From positions 62,001 to 126,000 of the forward strand of contig CAJTSE010000006.1 of the NCBI GenBank assembly GCA_910578815.1: a DNA stretch of 64,000 nt. The letters are read 5' to 3'. Positions 33,263 through 41,920 of the stretch are shown piece by piece. A program made the position numbers and the translations under genes. This DNA comes from an uncultured Acetatifactor sp. GTDB taxonomy: Bacteria; Bacillota; Clostridia; Lachnospirales; Lachnospiraceae. The notes under the pieces are model-generated. The model was not told the DNA's origin, did not search any database, and was given only the letters and a program-made list of their open reading frames with translations. How positions within the stretch are numbered: the stretch's first letter is position 1; each line of letters starts with the position of its first letter.

Positions 33263-33433
33263 ATACTAAAAAATAAATTTTCCGGAAAAATGAAGAAAGA
33301 TTTAAAAACTTGCCTAAAAAGAGGATTCAATTTATGCCATATATCTCCGGACTGGTTATTGATATATCGGCAAAATGGAGAATATTTAGAATTATATAGG
33401 ACGGGAACGCATTCAGATTTATTTGACGAATAA
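33263..33433 (+). pseudogene. YafQ/RelE-type toxin with internal deletion
   Basis: The frame reads KKDLKTCLKRGFNL and then joins straight to CHISPDWLLIYRQ and RTGTHSDLFDE. In intact YafQ toxins these blocks are separated by about 40 residues (the LxxVI...L...Y.DH.L.G...REC segment). The natural start (codon 33263-33265, reading ATA-L-K) is not ATG; the first ATG is 33290. The His and Arg of the C-terminal catalytic region remain, but the fold cannot form. It is a relic of the partner of the antitoxin at 33044. Confidence 0.7.
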
Positions 33434-33479
33434 TGGCAGTCCAGTTGACTTTTGTCCGGGAATGAGATACATTTTCCAT

Positions 33480-35060
33480 ATGGGAAAGCAGCAGACGGAA
33501 GAAAAGGTATTTTCCTTTTTGGAAAAGTATAAAATGATACAGTCTGGGGATAAGGTGATTCTTGGGGTTTCAGGAGGGGCAGATTCTGTTTGCCTCTTAT
33601 TTCTGTTACTGGAATATCAAAAAAAGACGGCCTTTGAGATGTTGGCAGTTCATGTTGACCACGGCATCCGCGGGGAAGCGGCCCTGGAAGACGCTGTTTA
33701 CGTGGAGGAATTGTGCCGGCAGCAGGGGGTGGCTTTTCGGCTGGAGAGGGCAGATGTAAAGGGATTTTCGAAGGCGGAGAAATGTTCGGAGGAAGACGCA
33801 GGACGGCGCCTGCGTTATGAAGCCTTTAGAAGGGCAGCTCTGGAGTTTGGCGGAACAAAAATTGCGGTGGCCCATAACGCGGAGGACCGGGCGGAGACCG
33901 TGCTGCTTCACCTGTTCCGGGGCAGCGGTCTTAAGGGTATGCGCGGCATAGAGCCGGTGCGGGAGGACATCCTGCAGACCGAGGCAATTCCGAATGGGCG
34001 AATAAATAGTGATAGCCAACGGAAGGTGCAGGAGAGCGGATTTTGTCAGACGAATGACGACAGTCCGCGGGAGGCATGGACAGAACCGGTTTACCGGATG
34101 AATATCGTTCGCCCTATTCTCTGCATGAAACGCGGAGAAATAGAAGAATACCTGCGGGAGAGGGGAATCCCCTGGCGGACGGACAGTACTAACGGAGAGG
34201 ACGAATATGCCAGAAACCGGATCCGGCATCATCTCCTGCCCTGGGCAGAGCGGGAAATTTCCGGCAGGGTGATAGAGCATATGTGCAGGACGGCGGATAT
34301 TTTATCCGAAACGGAAGGCTATCTTGCGCAGCAGACGGAAAGTGCATTGGCAGACTGTACGGTCAGGCGTGTTACTGGTGATATTACCGGCTGCGCCGGC
34401 ATGACGGGAAGTGTGGAGATTGATGTTGAGGGCTTTCTTGCATATCACCCTGCCATTCAAAAGAGAATGATCCTAGAGCTGGCGGAGGAACTGTCGCCCA
34501 CGGGAAAGGATATTTCTGCGGTGCATGTGGAAGCCGTTTTGAGTTTGTTTAAAACCGAGGGTAACCGCAGTATTGACCTGCCCTTTGGCATCCGTTTTGT
34601 CAGGCAGTACCGGAAAGTAGTTGCCGCTCCGGGGCGGCTGGGGAGGCAGCCCTGCCCTGAAAAGCCGGCGCCCTGCCGGGACGAACCGGAGCCAGGAGAG
34701 CTGCCTGAACCGGAGTTTATCCGTTTTTCCATACGAGAAGGGCAAGAAGTTCCTCAAATTCAGTATACGAAATGGTTTGACTGTGATAAAATAAAGGGGC
34801 CACTGATTTTGCGATTTAGACAAAAGGGAGATTACCTTACCCTGTCGGACGGCGCCGGGAATATGATTCATAAGTCCTTAAAGGATTACATGATCGGAGA
34901 AAAAATACCCCGTGAGCAGCGGGACAGGATTCCCGTGCTGGCAGATGGCAGCCATGTACTGTGGCTGGCCGGGTATCGAATCAGTGAATATTATAAGGTA
35001 GACAGGAATACAAAGCGTGTTTTGCAGGTAAAATTAAAAGGGAAACTGCCCGGACAGTGA
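33480..35060 (+). CDS. tilS: tRNA(Ile)-lysidine synthase
   Basis: 526 residues. The PP-loop SGGADS is in KVILGVSGGADSVCLLF, followed by VHVDHGIRG, HNAEDRAETVLLHLFRGSG and IPWRTDSTN. The C-terminal TilS domain includes LILRFRQKGDYLTL and DRIPVLADGSHVLWLAGYRI. It converts the CAU anticodon of tRNA-Ile to lysidine-AU. A polar insert around residues 168-205 is unusual. The start MGKQQTEEKVFSF is chosen by family alignment; its ribosome site is weak, and ATG 33462 is an alternative. It forms the conserved tilS-hpt-ftsH run. Confidence 0.95.
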   Translation: MGKQQTEEKVFSFLEKYKMIQSGDKVILGVSGGADSVCLLFLLLEYQKKTAFEMLAVHVDHGIRGEAALEDAVYVEELCRQQGVAFRLERADVKGFSKAEKCSEEDAGRRLRYEAFRRAALEFGGTKIAVAHNAEDRAETVLLHLFRGSGLKGMRGIEPVREDILQTEAIPNGRINSDSQRKVQESGFCQTNDDSPREAWTEPVYRMNIVRPILCMKRGEIEEYLRERGIPWRTDSTNGEDEYARNRIRHHLLPWAEREISGRVIEHMCRTADILSETEGYLAQQTESALADCTVRRVTGDITGCAGMTGSVEIDVEGFLAYHPAIQKRMILELAEELSPTGKDISAVHVEAVLSLFKTEGNRSIDLPFGIRFVRQYRKVVAAPGRLGRQPCPEKPAPCRDEPEPGELPEPEFIRFSIREGQEVPQIQYTKWFDCDKIKGPLILRFRQKGDYLTLSDGAGNMIHKSLKDYMIGEKIPREQRDRIPVLADGSHVLWLAGYRISEYYKVDRNTKRVLQVKLKGKLPGQ

Positions 35061-35090
35061 AATCTGTCCGATAAGTGAAACGGAGGAAAA

Positions 35091-35612
35091 ATGCAGGAGC
35101 GAGTCAGGGTACTTTTATCGGAGGAAGAGGTAGACAGGAGGATTCGGGAGATCGGTGAGCAGATCAGCAGGGATTATGCGGGAAGGAGCATCCACCTGGT
35201 ATGTGTGTTAAAGGGCGGGAGTTTTTTTATGTGCGAGCTTGCAAAGAGGATCAGCGTTCCGGTTTCCCTTGATTTTATGTCGGTATCCAGCTATGGCAGT
35301 GACACGAAGTCCAGCGGTGTGGTAAAGATCGTAAAGGATCTGGATGAGTCCTTGCAGGGCAGGGATGTGCTGGTGGTGGAGGACATTGTGGACAGCGGCA
35401 GGACATTGAGCTATCTGCTGGAGATGCTGCAGGAGCGGAAGCCGGCTTCCCTGCGGCTTTGTACCTTACTGGACAAACCTGACAGGCGTGTTATAGATGT
35501 AAAGGTTGATTACACAGGATTTCAAATTCCGGACGAATTTGTGGTTGGGTATGGTCTGGATTATGATCAGATGTACCGTAACCTGCCATATATCGGCGTA
35601 GTGGAGAAATAG
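35091..35612 (+). CDS. hpt: Hypoxanthine phosphoribosyltransferase
   Basis: 173 residues. LVCVLKGGSFFMCELAKRI (pyrophosphate loop), the PRPP motif VVEDIVDSGRTLSYL and the C-terminal DEFVVGYGLDYDQMYRNLPY identify HPRT, which salvages hypoxanthine and guanine. GGAGGAAAA precedes the ATG. It lies 30 bases after tilS and 12 before ftsH, the order seen across Firmicutes. Confidence 0.97.
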   Translation: MQERVRVLLSEEEVDRRIREIGEQISRDYAGRSIHLVCVLKGGSFFMCELAKRISVPVSLDFMSVSSYGSDTKSSGVVKIVKDLDESLQGRDVLVVEDIVDSGRTLSYLLEMLQERKPASLRLCTLLDKPDRRVIDVKVDYTGFQIPDEFVVGYGLDYDQMYRNLPYIGVVEK

Positions 35613-35624
35613 GAGGCTTTGAAC

Positions 35625-37442
35625 TTGAGGCGAGAGGGTAAGGGATTTTATTCGTTTTTTGTATTTATTCTTTTTATGTTGTCCATTGTTCTGGTGTTCA
35701 ACATTGTAAACCAGAAAATAGAGGAAGATTATACCAAGGGGGAGCTTTACACGGATCTGGAAGCCGGTAATATTACTGCCGTGCGGATTCGGCTCAACGG
35801 AGAGACGCCTACGGGTGTGCTGGAGATCGAGTTAAAAAGCGGAGAAAGCAAGACGCTGTATGTAACCGATGTGGTGGAGATGGAGCAGGTGGTCCGCTCT
35901 TACGGCTTTGACCCTATGGTCAGCGACGTGCCCAGGCAGAGCTGGGTTTTGACAACGCTGGTGCCCATGCTGATCGTGATTGTGGTGGGTGTTTTCCTGT
36001 TTATGATGATAAATGCCCAGAACGCAGGGGCAAACGCCGGCAATGCCAAGATGATGAATTTCGGCAGGAGCCGGGCCAAGATGTTCAAGGGAGACAAAAC
36101 CATTTCCTTTGAACAGGTGGCGGGGCTGCGGGAAGAAAAAGAGGATCTTCAGGAGATCGTGGATTTCCTGAAGGAGCCGGGCAAGTATAATAAAGTAGGA
36201 GCAAGGATCCCCAAGGGCGTACTGCTGGAGGGGCCTCCCGGAACGGGTAAAACGCTGCTGGCAAAGGCTGTGGCTGGAGAGGCTGGTGTAGCATTCTTTA
36301 GCATTTCCGGTTCTGATTTTGTGGAAATGTATGTGGGCGTAGGTGCGTCCAGGGTGCGGGATTTGTTTGAAGAAGCGAAAAAGAACGCCCCCTGCATTGT
36401 ATTTATTGACGAGATTGACGCCGTGGCAAGGCGCCGTGGAACCGGTATGGGCGGCGGTCATGACGAGCGGGAGCAGACCCTGAATCAGCTGCTGGTGGAG
36501 ATGGACGGTTTTGGCGTTAATGAAGGGATCATTGTCATGGCGGCCACAAACAGGGTGGATATTCTGGACCCTGCCATTCTTCGTCCGGGGCGTTTTGACC
36601 GTAAGGTGGCGGTGTGTACCCCGGATGTGGGTGGTCGGGAGGAAATTTTAAAGGTTCATGCCCGGAATAAGCCCCTGGCCGAGGATGTGGATTTAAAGCA
36701 GATTGCCCAGACGACGGCAGGATTTACCGGAGCCGATCTAGAAAATCTTTTGAACGAGGCAGCCATCAATGCAGCGAAGGCCGGCAAGGCATACCTGTGT
36801 CAGGAGGATATTCGCAGAGCTTTTGTGAAAGTGGGCATCGGCGCGGAGAAAAAGAGCCGGATCATTTCAGACAAAGAAAAGAAGATTACGGCTTATCACG
36901 AGTCCGGCCATGCCATCCTGTTTCATGTACTGCCGGATGTGGGACCGGTATATACGGTGTCCATTATTCCGACGGGTCAGGGGGCTGCAGGATATACCAT
37001 GCCTTTACCGGAGAAGGATGAAATGTTTTTGACGAAAGGCCAGATGCTGCAGGACATTATGGTGTCTCTGGGAGGCAGGATTGCGGAGGAAATCATTTTC
37101 AAGGATATTACGACAGGCGCCTCCAGTGATATTAAACGGGCTACAAAGGTTGCAAGGAGGATGGTGACTCGCTTTGGCATGTCCGAAAATATCGGTGTGA
37201 TTTGTTATGACGATGATGACGATGAGGTGTTTATTGGCCGCGATCTTGCGCATGCCAAGTCTCACAGTGAGGCGGTGGCCGGAGAGATTGACCGAGAGGT
37301 GAAAGCGATTATCAAGGAATGTTACTCCCGTGCAAAGGTGATTATCATGGAGCATGAGCAGGTGCTGCATAGGTGCGCGGAGCTTTTGCTGGAAAAGGAA
37401 AAGATTGGCAGGGAAGAGTTTGAGGCTCTGTTTGCAGTATAA
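35625..37442 (+). CDS. ftsH: ATP-dependent zinc metalloprotease FtsH
   Basis: 605 residues. Two membrane segments (SFFVFILFMLSIVLVFNIV and TLVPMLIVIVVGVFLFMMI) flank a small outer domain. The AAA module has GPPGTGKT, FIDEIDAVARRRG and RPGRFDRK; the protease has HESGHA. It degrades membrane and regulatory proteins. The start is TTG: AGGAGG at 35611-35616 has eight bases to TTG 35625 but only two to TTG 35619. The acidic stretch CYDDDDDEVF lies in the protease domain. No terminator lies within 150 bases after the stop. Confidence 0.97.
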   Translation: MRREGKGFYSFFVFILFMLSIVLVFNIVNQKIEEDYTKGELYTDLEAGNITAVRIRLNGETPTGVLEIELKSGESKTLYVTDVVEMEQVVRSYGFDPMVSDVPRQSWVLTTLVPMLIVIVVGVFLFMMINAQNAGANAGNAKMMNFGRSRAKMFKGDKTISFEQVAGLREEKEDLQEIVDFLKEPGKYNKVGARIPKGVLLEGPPGTGKTLLAKAVAGEAGVAFFSISGSDFVEMYVGVGASRVRDLFEEAKKNAPCIVFIDEIDAVARRRGTGMGGGHDEREQTLNQLLVEMDGFGVNEGIIVMAATNRVDILDPAILRPGRFDRKVAVCTPDVGGREEILKVHARNKPLAEDVDLKQIAQTTAGFTGADLENLLNEAAINAAKAGKAYLCQEDIRRAFVKVGIGAEKKSRIISDKEKKITAYHESGHAILFHVLPDVGPVYTVSIIPTGQGAAGYTMPLPEKDEMFLTKGQMLQDIMVSLGGRIAEEIIFKDITTGASSDIKRATKVARRMVTRFGMSENIGVICYDDDDDEVFIGRDLAHAKSHSEAVAGEIDREVKAIIKECYSRAKVIIMEHEQVLHRCAELLLEKEKIGREEFEALFAV

Positions 37443-37843
37443 AGTAAGCATTAAATGTGTTGGCAAAAATGTATTGTAGGAAATGTACAGAACAGAGCAT
37501 ACAATTTTGTGAAATTTGTGAATTTTGAGAATAGCCAAAAGCGATATGAGATGCTATTATAATATGCGTAACCCCCCCAATATATTGTATAGTTTTTACT
37601 ATACCCCTTTATGAAACAATACCTTCTCTAAAAAGGGCAGTCACCCCATGGCTGTCCTTTTTACTTTTTTCAAGGAAACTATTGAATTAAGGCGGCATAT
37701 TCAGTAAAATATACTTGTTATAGTGTATTTGCCGTTCGGTTCTCGTTTAAGCTTCTGCAGCCGCATGAGATTGCATGGAAGATTAAACGGCCAGGGCGCG
37801 CTGTAAAAGTAAACATGATAGAACAAAAGCAGGAGAGCAAATC
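37443..37843. other. Gene-free interval between ftsH and the GH13 gene
   Basis: AT-rich. It holds a C7 run near 37571, a small GTATAG/ACTATAC hairpin near 37590-37607, the terminator at 37631-37670 and an uncertain promoter region before 37844. No coding frame here is supportable. Confidence 0.6.
37631..37670 (+). terminator. Intrinsic terminator downstream of ftsH
   Basis: AAAAGGGCAG (37631-37640) pairs with CTGTCCTTTT (37652-37661) with one G-T pair, followed by TACTTTTTT. It is the first terminator after the tilS-hpt-ftsH run. Confidence 0.8.
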
Positions 37844-39958
37844 GTGGAAGAAAAGCTGAATTTAGAAGAGATTAAACGTCTGGAAAACAACAAGAGATAC
37901 ATTGGGACAATGCGCCCGGTTTTTAACAGGAGGGCTCTTTTTACAGATACCACGGGCGATTACCTGATCCCGGATGAACCGGCTGAGGGTCAGGAGATTA
38001 CGATAAGATTTCGTACGGCTAAGAATAACGTGGATAGGGTAGTTTTACTTTGCGGGGATGAAAACATAATCATGTCGAAGGTGGAGAGTGACAAACATTT
38101 TGACTTTTACGCCTGTAACTTTAAGCTGGGAAGCGAAAAGCTGACCTACCATTTCGAAATACAATCAGGAAGCCTGCGGGCGTACTATGATACCAGAGGG
38201 CTGGTACATGATCAGAACGGATATTATGATTTTGCGGTTATTCCCGGCTTTAAGACGCCCAAGTGGGCTAAGGGTGCGGTTATGTACCAAATTTATGTGG
38301 ACCGTTTCTATAACGGGGATCCTTCTAATGATGTCTTGACTAATGAATACAGCTATATCAATCAGCCGGTGCGCAAAGTTGAAGACTGGAATCGCTATCC
38401 TGCAAACATGGATGTCAGGGACTTTTACGGCGGTGACCTGCAGGGCGTGTTGGATAAGATGGACTATCTGCAGGACTTGGGGGTGGAGGTTCTGTATTTT
38501 AACCCTTTGTTTGTGTCTCCCTCCAATCATAAGTATGATATTCAAGACTACGATTATATCGACCCCCATGTAGGCAGGATCGTGGATGATAAGGGAGAAC
38601 TGCTTCCCGAAGGACAAAAGGAAAATCGGTTTGCTGCCAGATATATTAACCGGGTTACCAATCCGGCAAATCTGGAAGCCAGCAACGAGCTTTTTGCAAA
38701 GGTGGTGGAGGAAGCTCACAGGCGCGGTATTCGCGTTATTATGGACGGTGTGTTTAACCATTGCGGTTCTTTTAACAAGTGGCTGGACAGAGAACGTGTT
38801 TACGAGAATGTTGGAGGATATGAAAAAGGGGCTTATATCAGTGGAGACAGCCCTTACAGGAGCTATTTTGCTTTTGCTAATCAAAACGGCTGGCCTTATA
38901 ACAAGTCCTATGACGGCTGGTGGGGCCATGATACTCTGCCAAAGCTGAACTATGAGGATTCAAAGCAGCTGATGGATTATGTGCTGAGAATAGGAAAAAA
39001 GTGGGTATCGCCGCCTTTTAATGCAGATGGATGGAGACTGGACGTAGCGGCAGATCTGGGCCGCAGTCAGGAGTTTAATCATTATTTCTGGCAGGAGTTT
39101 CGAAAGGCCGTAAAGGAGGCCAATCCGGATGCTATTATTTTAGCGGAACATTACGGAAATACAAAGGAATGGCTGCAGGGAAACGAGTGGGATACCGTCA
39201 TGAACTATGACGCTTTCATGGAGCCGGTGACCTGGTTTTTAACAGGTATGGAAAAGCACAGCGATGATTTCAGGGAGGATCTGCTGGGAAATGCGGAAAG
39301 CTTTTGGGGTTCCATGCAGCATCACAGCGCCGGGTTTACCATGCCAAGCTGGCAGGTAGCAATGAACGAGCTTTCCAATCATGACCATTCCCGATTCCTG
39401 ACCCGGACGAATCGTAAAGTGGGAAGGACTGACAGCGCCGGTCCTCAGGCGGCAGAGCAGGGCATTAATAAGGCTGTGTTTCGTGAGGCGGTTGTCATAC
39501 AGATGACATGGGTAGGGGCGCCTACCATTTATTACGGAGACGAAGCGGGAGTATGCGGATTTACGGACCCGGACAGCAGGCGGACTTATCCCTGGGGTCA
39601 TGAGGACAAGGAGCTGCTGCAGTTCCACAAGGACATTATTCGGCTTCGCAGGGAAAACTCGGAGCTGCGGAACGGGTCTATCAAATACGTAGACAGAGAT
39701 TATAATTTCCTGGCATACGGACGGTTTAACAAAAATGGTCAATGTCTGATCCTTGTGAACAATAACAACCATCCTATCCAGAAACAGATTTTCGTCTGGG
39801 AACTGGGAACGGCGAAGCACGGAAAAATGCGGGCACTGATCTGGACGGATGAAAACGGATACAGTTCAGGGCAGGAGTTCGAAGTGACTGGCGGGAAAAT
39901 AATGATTACGCTGCCTAAAACCTGTGCTGTCGTGCTGAAATTTATTATAGAAGAGTAG
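37844..39958 (+). CDS. GH13 alpha-glycosidase (neopullulanase/cyclomaltodextrinase type)
   Basis: 704 residues starting at GTG with AGGAGAG upstream. Residues 1 to about 135 form a CBM34-like beta domain. The barrel starts at VMYQIYVDRFYNGD. Catalytic residues are the nucleophile Asp in DGWRLDVAAD (about 397), the acid Glu in LAEHYG (about 434) and the stabilising Asp in LSNHDHSRF (about 513). No signal peptide, so it acts in the cytoplasm on imported maltodextrins or related alpha-glucans. Domain order fits the neopullulanase/maltogenic amylase group; specificity cannot be read from sequence. It is a single gene with its own terminator. Confidence 0.9.
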   Translation: MEEKLNLEEIKRLENNKRYIGTMRPVFNRRALFTDTTGDYLIPDEPAEGQEITIRFRTAKNNVDRVVLLCGDENIIMSKVESDKHFDFYACNFKLGSEKLTYHFEIQSGSLRAYYDTRGLVHDQNGYYDFAVIPGFKTPKWAKGAVMYQIYVDRFYNGDPSNDVLTNEYSYINQPVRKVEDWNRYPANMDVRDFYGGDLQGVLDKMDYLQDLGVEVLYFNPLFVSPSNHKYDIQDYDYIDPHVGRIVDDKGELLPEGQKENRFAARYINRVTNPANLEASNELFAKVVEEAHRRGIRVIMDGVFNHCGSFNKWLDRERVYENVGGYEKGAYISGDSPYRSYFAFANQNGWPYNKSYDGWWGHDTLPKLNYEDSKQLMDYVLRIGKKWVSPPFNADGWRLDVAADLGRSQEFNHYFWQEFRKAVKEANPDAIILAEHYGNTKEWLQGNEWDTVMNYDAFMEPVTWFLTGMEKHSDDFREDLLGNAESFWGSMQHHSAGFTMPSWQVAMNELSNHDHSRFLTRTNRKVGRTDSAGPQAAEQGINKAVFREAVVIQMTWVGAPTIYYGDEAGVCGFTDPDSRRTYPWGHEDKELLQFHKDIIRLRRENSELRNGSIKYVDRDYNFLAYGRFNKNGQCLILVNNNNHPIQKQIFVWELGTAKHGKMRALIWTDENGYSSGQEFEVTGGKIMITLPKTCAVVLKFIIEE

Positions 39959-39987
39959 CTTTTGCAAAAATGATGCAATGCGGGATT

Positions 39988-40041
39988 ATACTGGCTTTAT
40001 ACGGATGATTGTCTGTATGAAGCCGGTATATTATTTATTTT
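39988..40041 (+). terminator. Intrinsic terminator of GH13 gene
   Basis: 15-base arms (39988-40002 and 40015-40029) pair with two G-T wobbles and are followed by the T-rich ATTATTTATTTT. Confidence 0.78.
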
Positions 40042-40106
40042 CGAACCTAAGCTTTTTAGGTAATCAAAAAGCAGATGTGATGTGAGAATAAGGCGGGGTG
40101 TATTAA

Positions 40107-41243
40107 TTGGGGAGAGCGGGTAAAGCTATTTTACTGATAGTATGCGTTTGCATATTAGGATTACAGCCGGCAGCGAAGGCAGAGGCTGTTCAGATGCAGA
40201 GGGATTTGGGGCCGTCGGAACGGCCCGGACAGGAAGAGACGGATGATGATGCAGAGCTGCAACGGCTGATCAGGCTGTATGAGGAATATGAAGCCAGGTT
40301 TGCTGCCATAGAAAAAATTTCGGATATAGAGGATAATGGATTTGCCATTATCAAAGAGCAGAGCTTTCCTGTTATTTTGGAATCCTTTGGAGAGGAAGAA
40401 GTAACCTTTCTCTCCATTATGGAAGAAGAGTACAGCCGGCTGGGGGTATTGATTGCAGACAGTGAAGGAGAAATTCTTTTCAAGACAAATCAGTTGGAGA
40501 CCAATAACAAGCGGCTGGGGCAGCTGGAGCAGCCCACGAAAGGCATTGCGGCGGTATCTTTTCAGGATCTAAACCGGGACGGACTCACGGATATTATTCT
40601 GATTACTGACTGCGAGAGCGAGGCGGGCGGGTATTACAAGACGGGAGACGTATTGTTTCAGAGTGAGGGAGGATTTTACCGGGATTGGCGGATCTCGGAC
40701 AAGATTAACCGATTCAGCATGAATAAAAGCGTGGATTTCATTGTGGCGTATGTAAGGGACGGTGTATCCGTGGAGGTGCTGTATACGGCCACGACTTTGG
40801 ACGAGCTTTTAGACAGCGGCTTTGAGATAATGGAGGAGCAGTGTTATTGGCGGAGCTTTGAAAAGCAGGGCAGCCTTCGTGTGGTGCCCGGCGTGATTAA
40901 AATGGCAGAATACAATATCTTTATGATATACTTGGTGAATGCTCAGGGATATATCGTTTTCAGTCTGCAGACTATGGACGAATATGATAATTTATATGCC
41001 CTGAAAGGCATGACCTGCAGGGACATAGACGGGGACGGAATGAAGGATATTCTGGTTCTTGCCAGATACAGCTATTCGGATGCGGAGGGTAATCTGCTGA
41101 TTAATACCGTATGCTCAGTATTTTATCAGAGAACGGATGGCTTTGTGGAAGCGAGAAGCTTTCGGTGTACTCCGGAGGATACAGTGAGCGGGCTGGTGGA
41201 ACGGATCCGCGGATACTGGGGATGGACGGTGGAAAATGATTAA
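40107..41243 (+). CDS. Exported protein with EF-hand/FG-GAP-like calcium loops
   Basis: 378 residues starting at TTG after AAGGCGGGG. A signal peptide (AILLIVCVCILGLQPAAKA) is followed by a coiled acidic stretch (LQRLIRLYEEYEARFAAIE). Two Asp-rich loops, DLNRDGLTD near residue 155 and DIDGDGMKD near residue 315, look like calcium-binding VCBS/FG-GAP turns. The stop overlaps the response-regulator ATG, so it belongs to the two-component operon. Together with the exported protein at 43434 it may sense an outside signal for the kinase; that is inference from context. Confidence 0.75.
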   Translation: MGRAGKAILLIVCVCILGLQPAAKAEAVQMQRDLGPSERPGQEETDDDAELQRLIRLYEEYEARFAAIEKISDIEDNGFAIIKEQSFPVILESFGEEEVTFLSIMEEEYSRLGVLIADSEGEILFKTNQLETNNKRLGQLEQPTKGIAAVSFQDLNRDGLTDIILITDCESEAGGYYKTGDVLFQSEGGFYRDWRISDKINRFSMNKSVDFIVAYVRDGVSVEVLYTATTLDELLDSGFEIMEEQCYWRSFEKQGSLRVVPGVIKMAEYNIFMIYLVNAQGYIVFSLQTMDEYDNLYALKGMTCRDIDGDGMKDILVLARYSYSDAEGNLLINTVCSVFYQRTDGFVEARSFRCTPEDTVSGLVERIRGYWGWTVEND

Positions 41244-41889
41244 AATACTGATCGTTGATGATGAAAAACCTATCTGTGACTTGATCGACATTAATTTATC
41301 GGCAGCAGGATACGACTGTAAATGCGTTCAGGACGGATTAAAGGCTATTGACCTGATTGAGTCGGAAACCTTTGACCTGATTCTGCTGGACATTATGCTG
41401 CCGGGGGCAGACGGTTTTGACATTATGGAATACATAAGGCCTCTGAAGATTCCGGTTATCTTTATCACGGCCCGGCATGAGGTAAAGGACAGGGTAAAAG
41501 GCTTGAAGCTGGGAGCAGAGGACTATTTGGTAAAGCCTTTTGATGTGGTGGAGCTGGTAGCAAGGGTTGAGGTAGTGCTGCGCCGTTATAATAAAACGGA
41601 AACGGTGCTTACGGCAGGGAATGTCACAGTTGACGTAGAAGCCAGAAAGGTAACCAGGGCCGGGAGACAGGTGGAGCTGACAAACAAAGAATACGGTCTT
41701 TTAGTGCTGTTTATCCGGAATAAAAATATAGCACTTTTTCGGGAGACCTTATATGAAAAGGTTTGGGGCGATGAGTATCTGGCGGACAGCCGTACGCTGG
41801 ACCTCCATGTGCAGCGGCTGCGCCGAAAGATGGGCTGGGAGGATAATTTGGTAGCAGTGTACAAGGTGGGATACCGTCTGGAAATATAG
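41236..41889 (+). CDS. OmpR/PhoB-family response regulator
   Basis: 217 residues. The receiver domain has the acidic pair in ILIVDDEKPI, the phospho-Asp in LILLDIMLPGADGFD (about residue 52), FITARHE and Lys in YLVKPFD. The C-terminal winged helix includes LTNKEYGLLVLFI and RTLDLHVQRLRRKMG. The ATG overlaps the end of the upstream exported-protein gene. It is the DNA-binding partner of the kinase 31 bases downstream. Confidence 0.95.
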   Translation: MIKILIVDDEKPICDLIDINLSAAGYDCKCVQDGLKAIDLIESETFDLILLDIMLPGADGFDIMEYIRPLKIPVIFITARHEVKDRVKGLKLGAEDYLVKPFDVVELVARVEVVLRRYNKTETVLTAGNVTVDVEARKVTRAGRQVELTNKEYGLLVLFIRNKNIALFRETLYEKVWGDEYLADSRTLDLHVQRLRRKMGWEDNLVAVYKVGYRLEI

Positions 41890-41920
41890 ATGGACAGGCG
41901 AATTTTCCGGAAGGATGTAT

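Noticed and set aside
22750..33433. Insertion sequence or transposase explaining the island
   Set aside because: No transposase, integrase or recombinase frame was found in the interval. The spoIIE remnant explains at least part of its structure by duplication.
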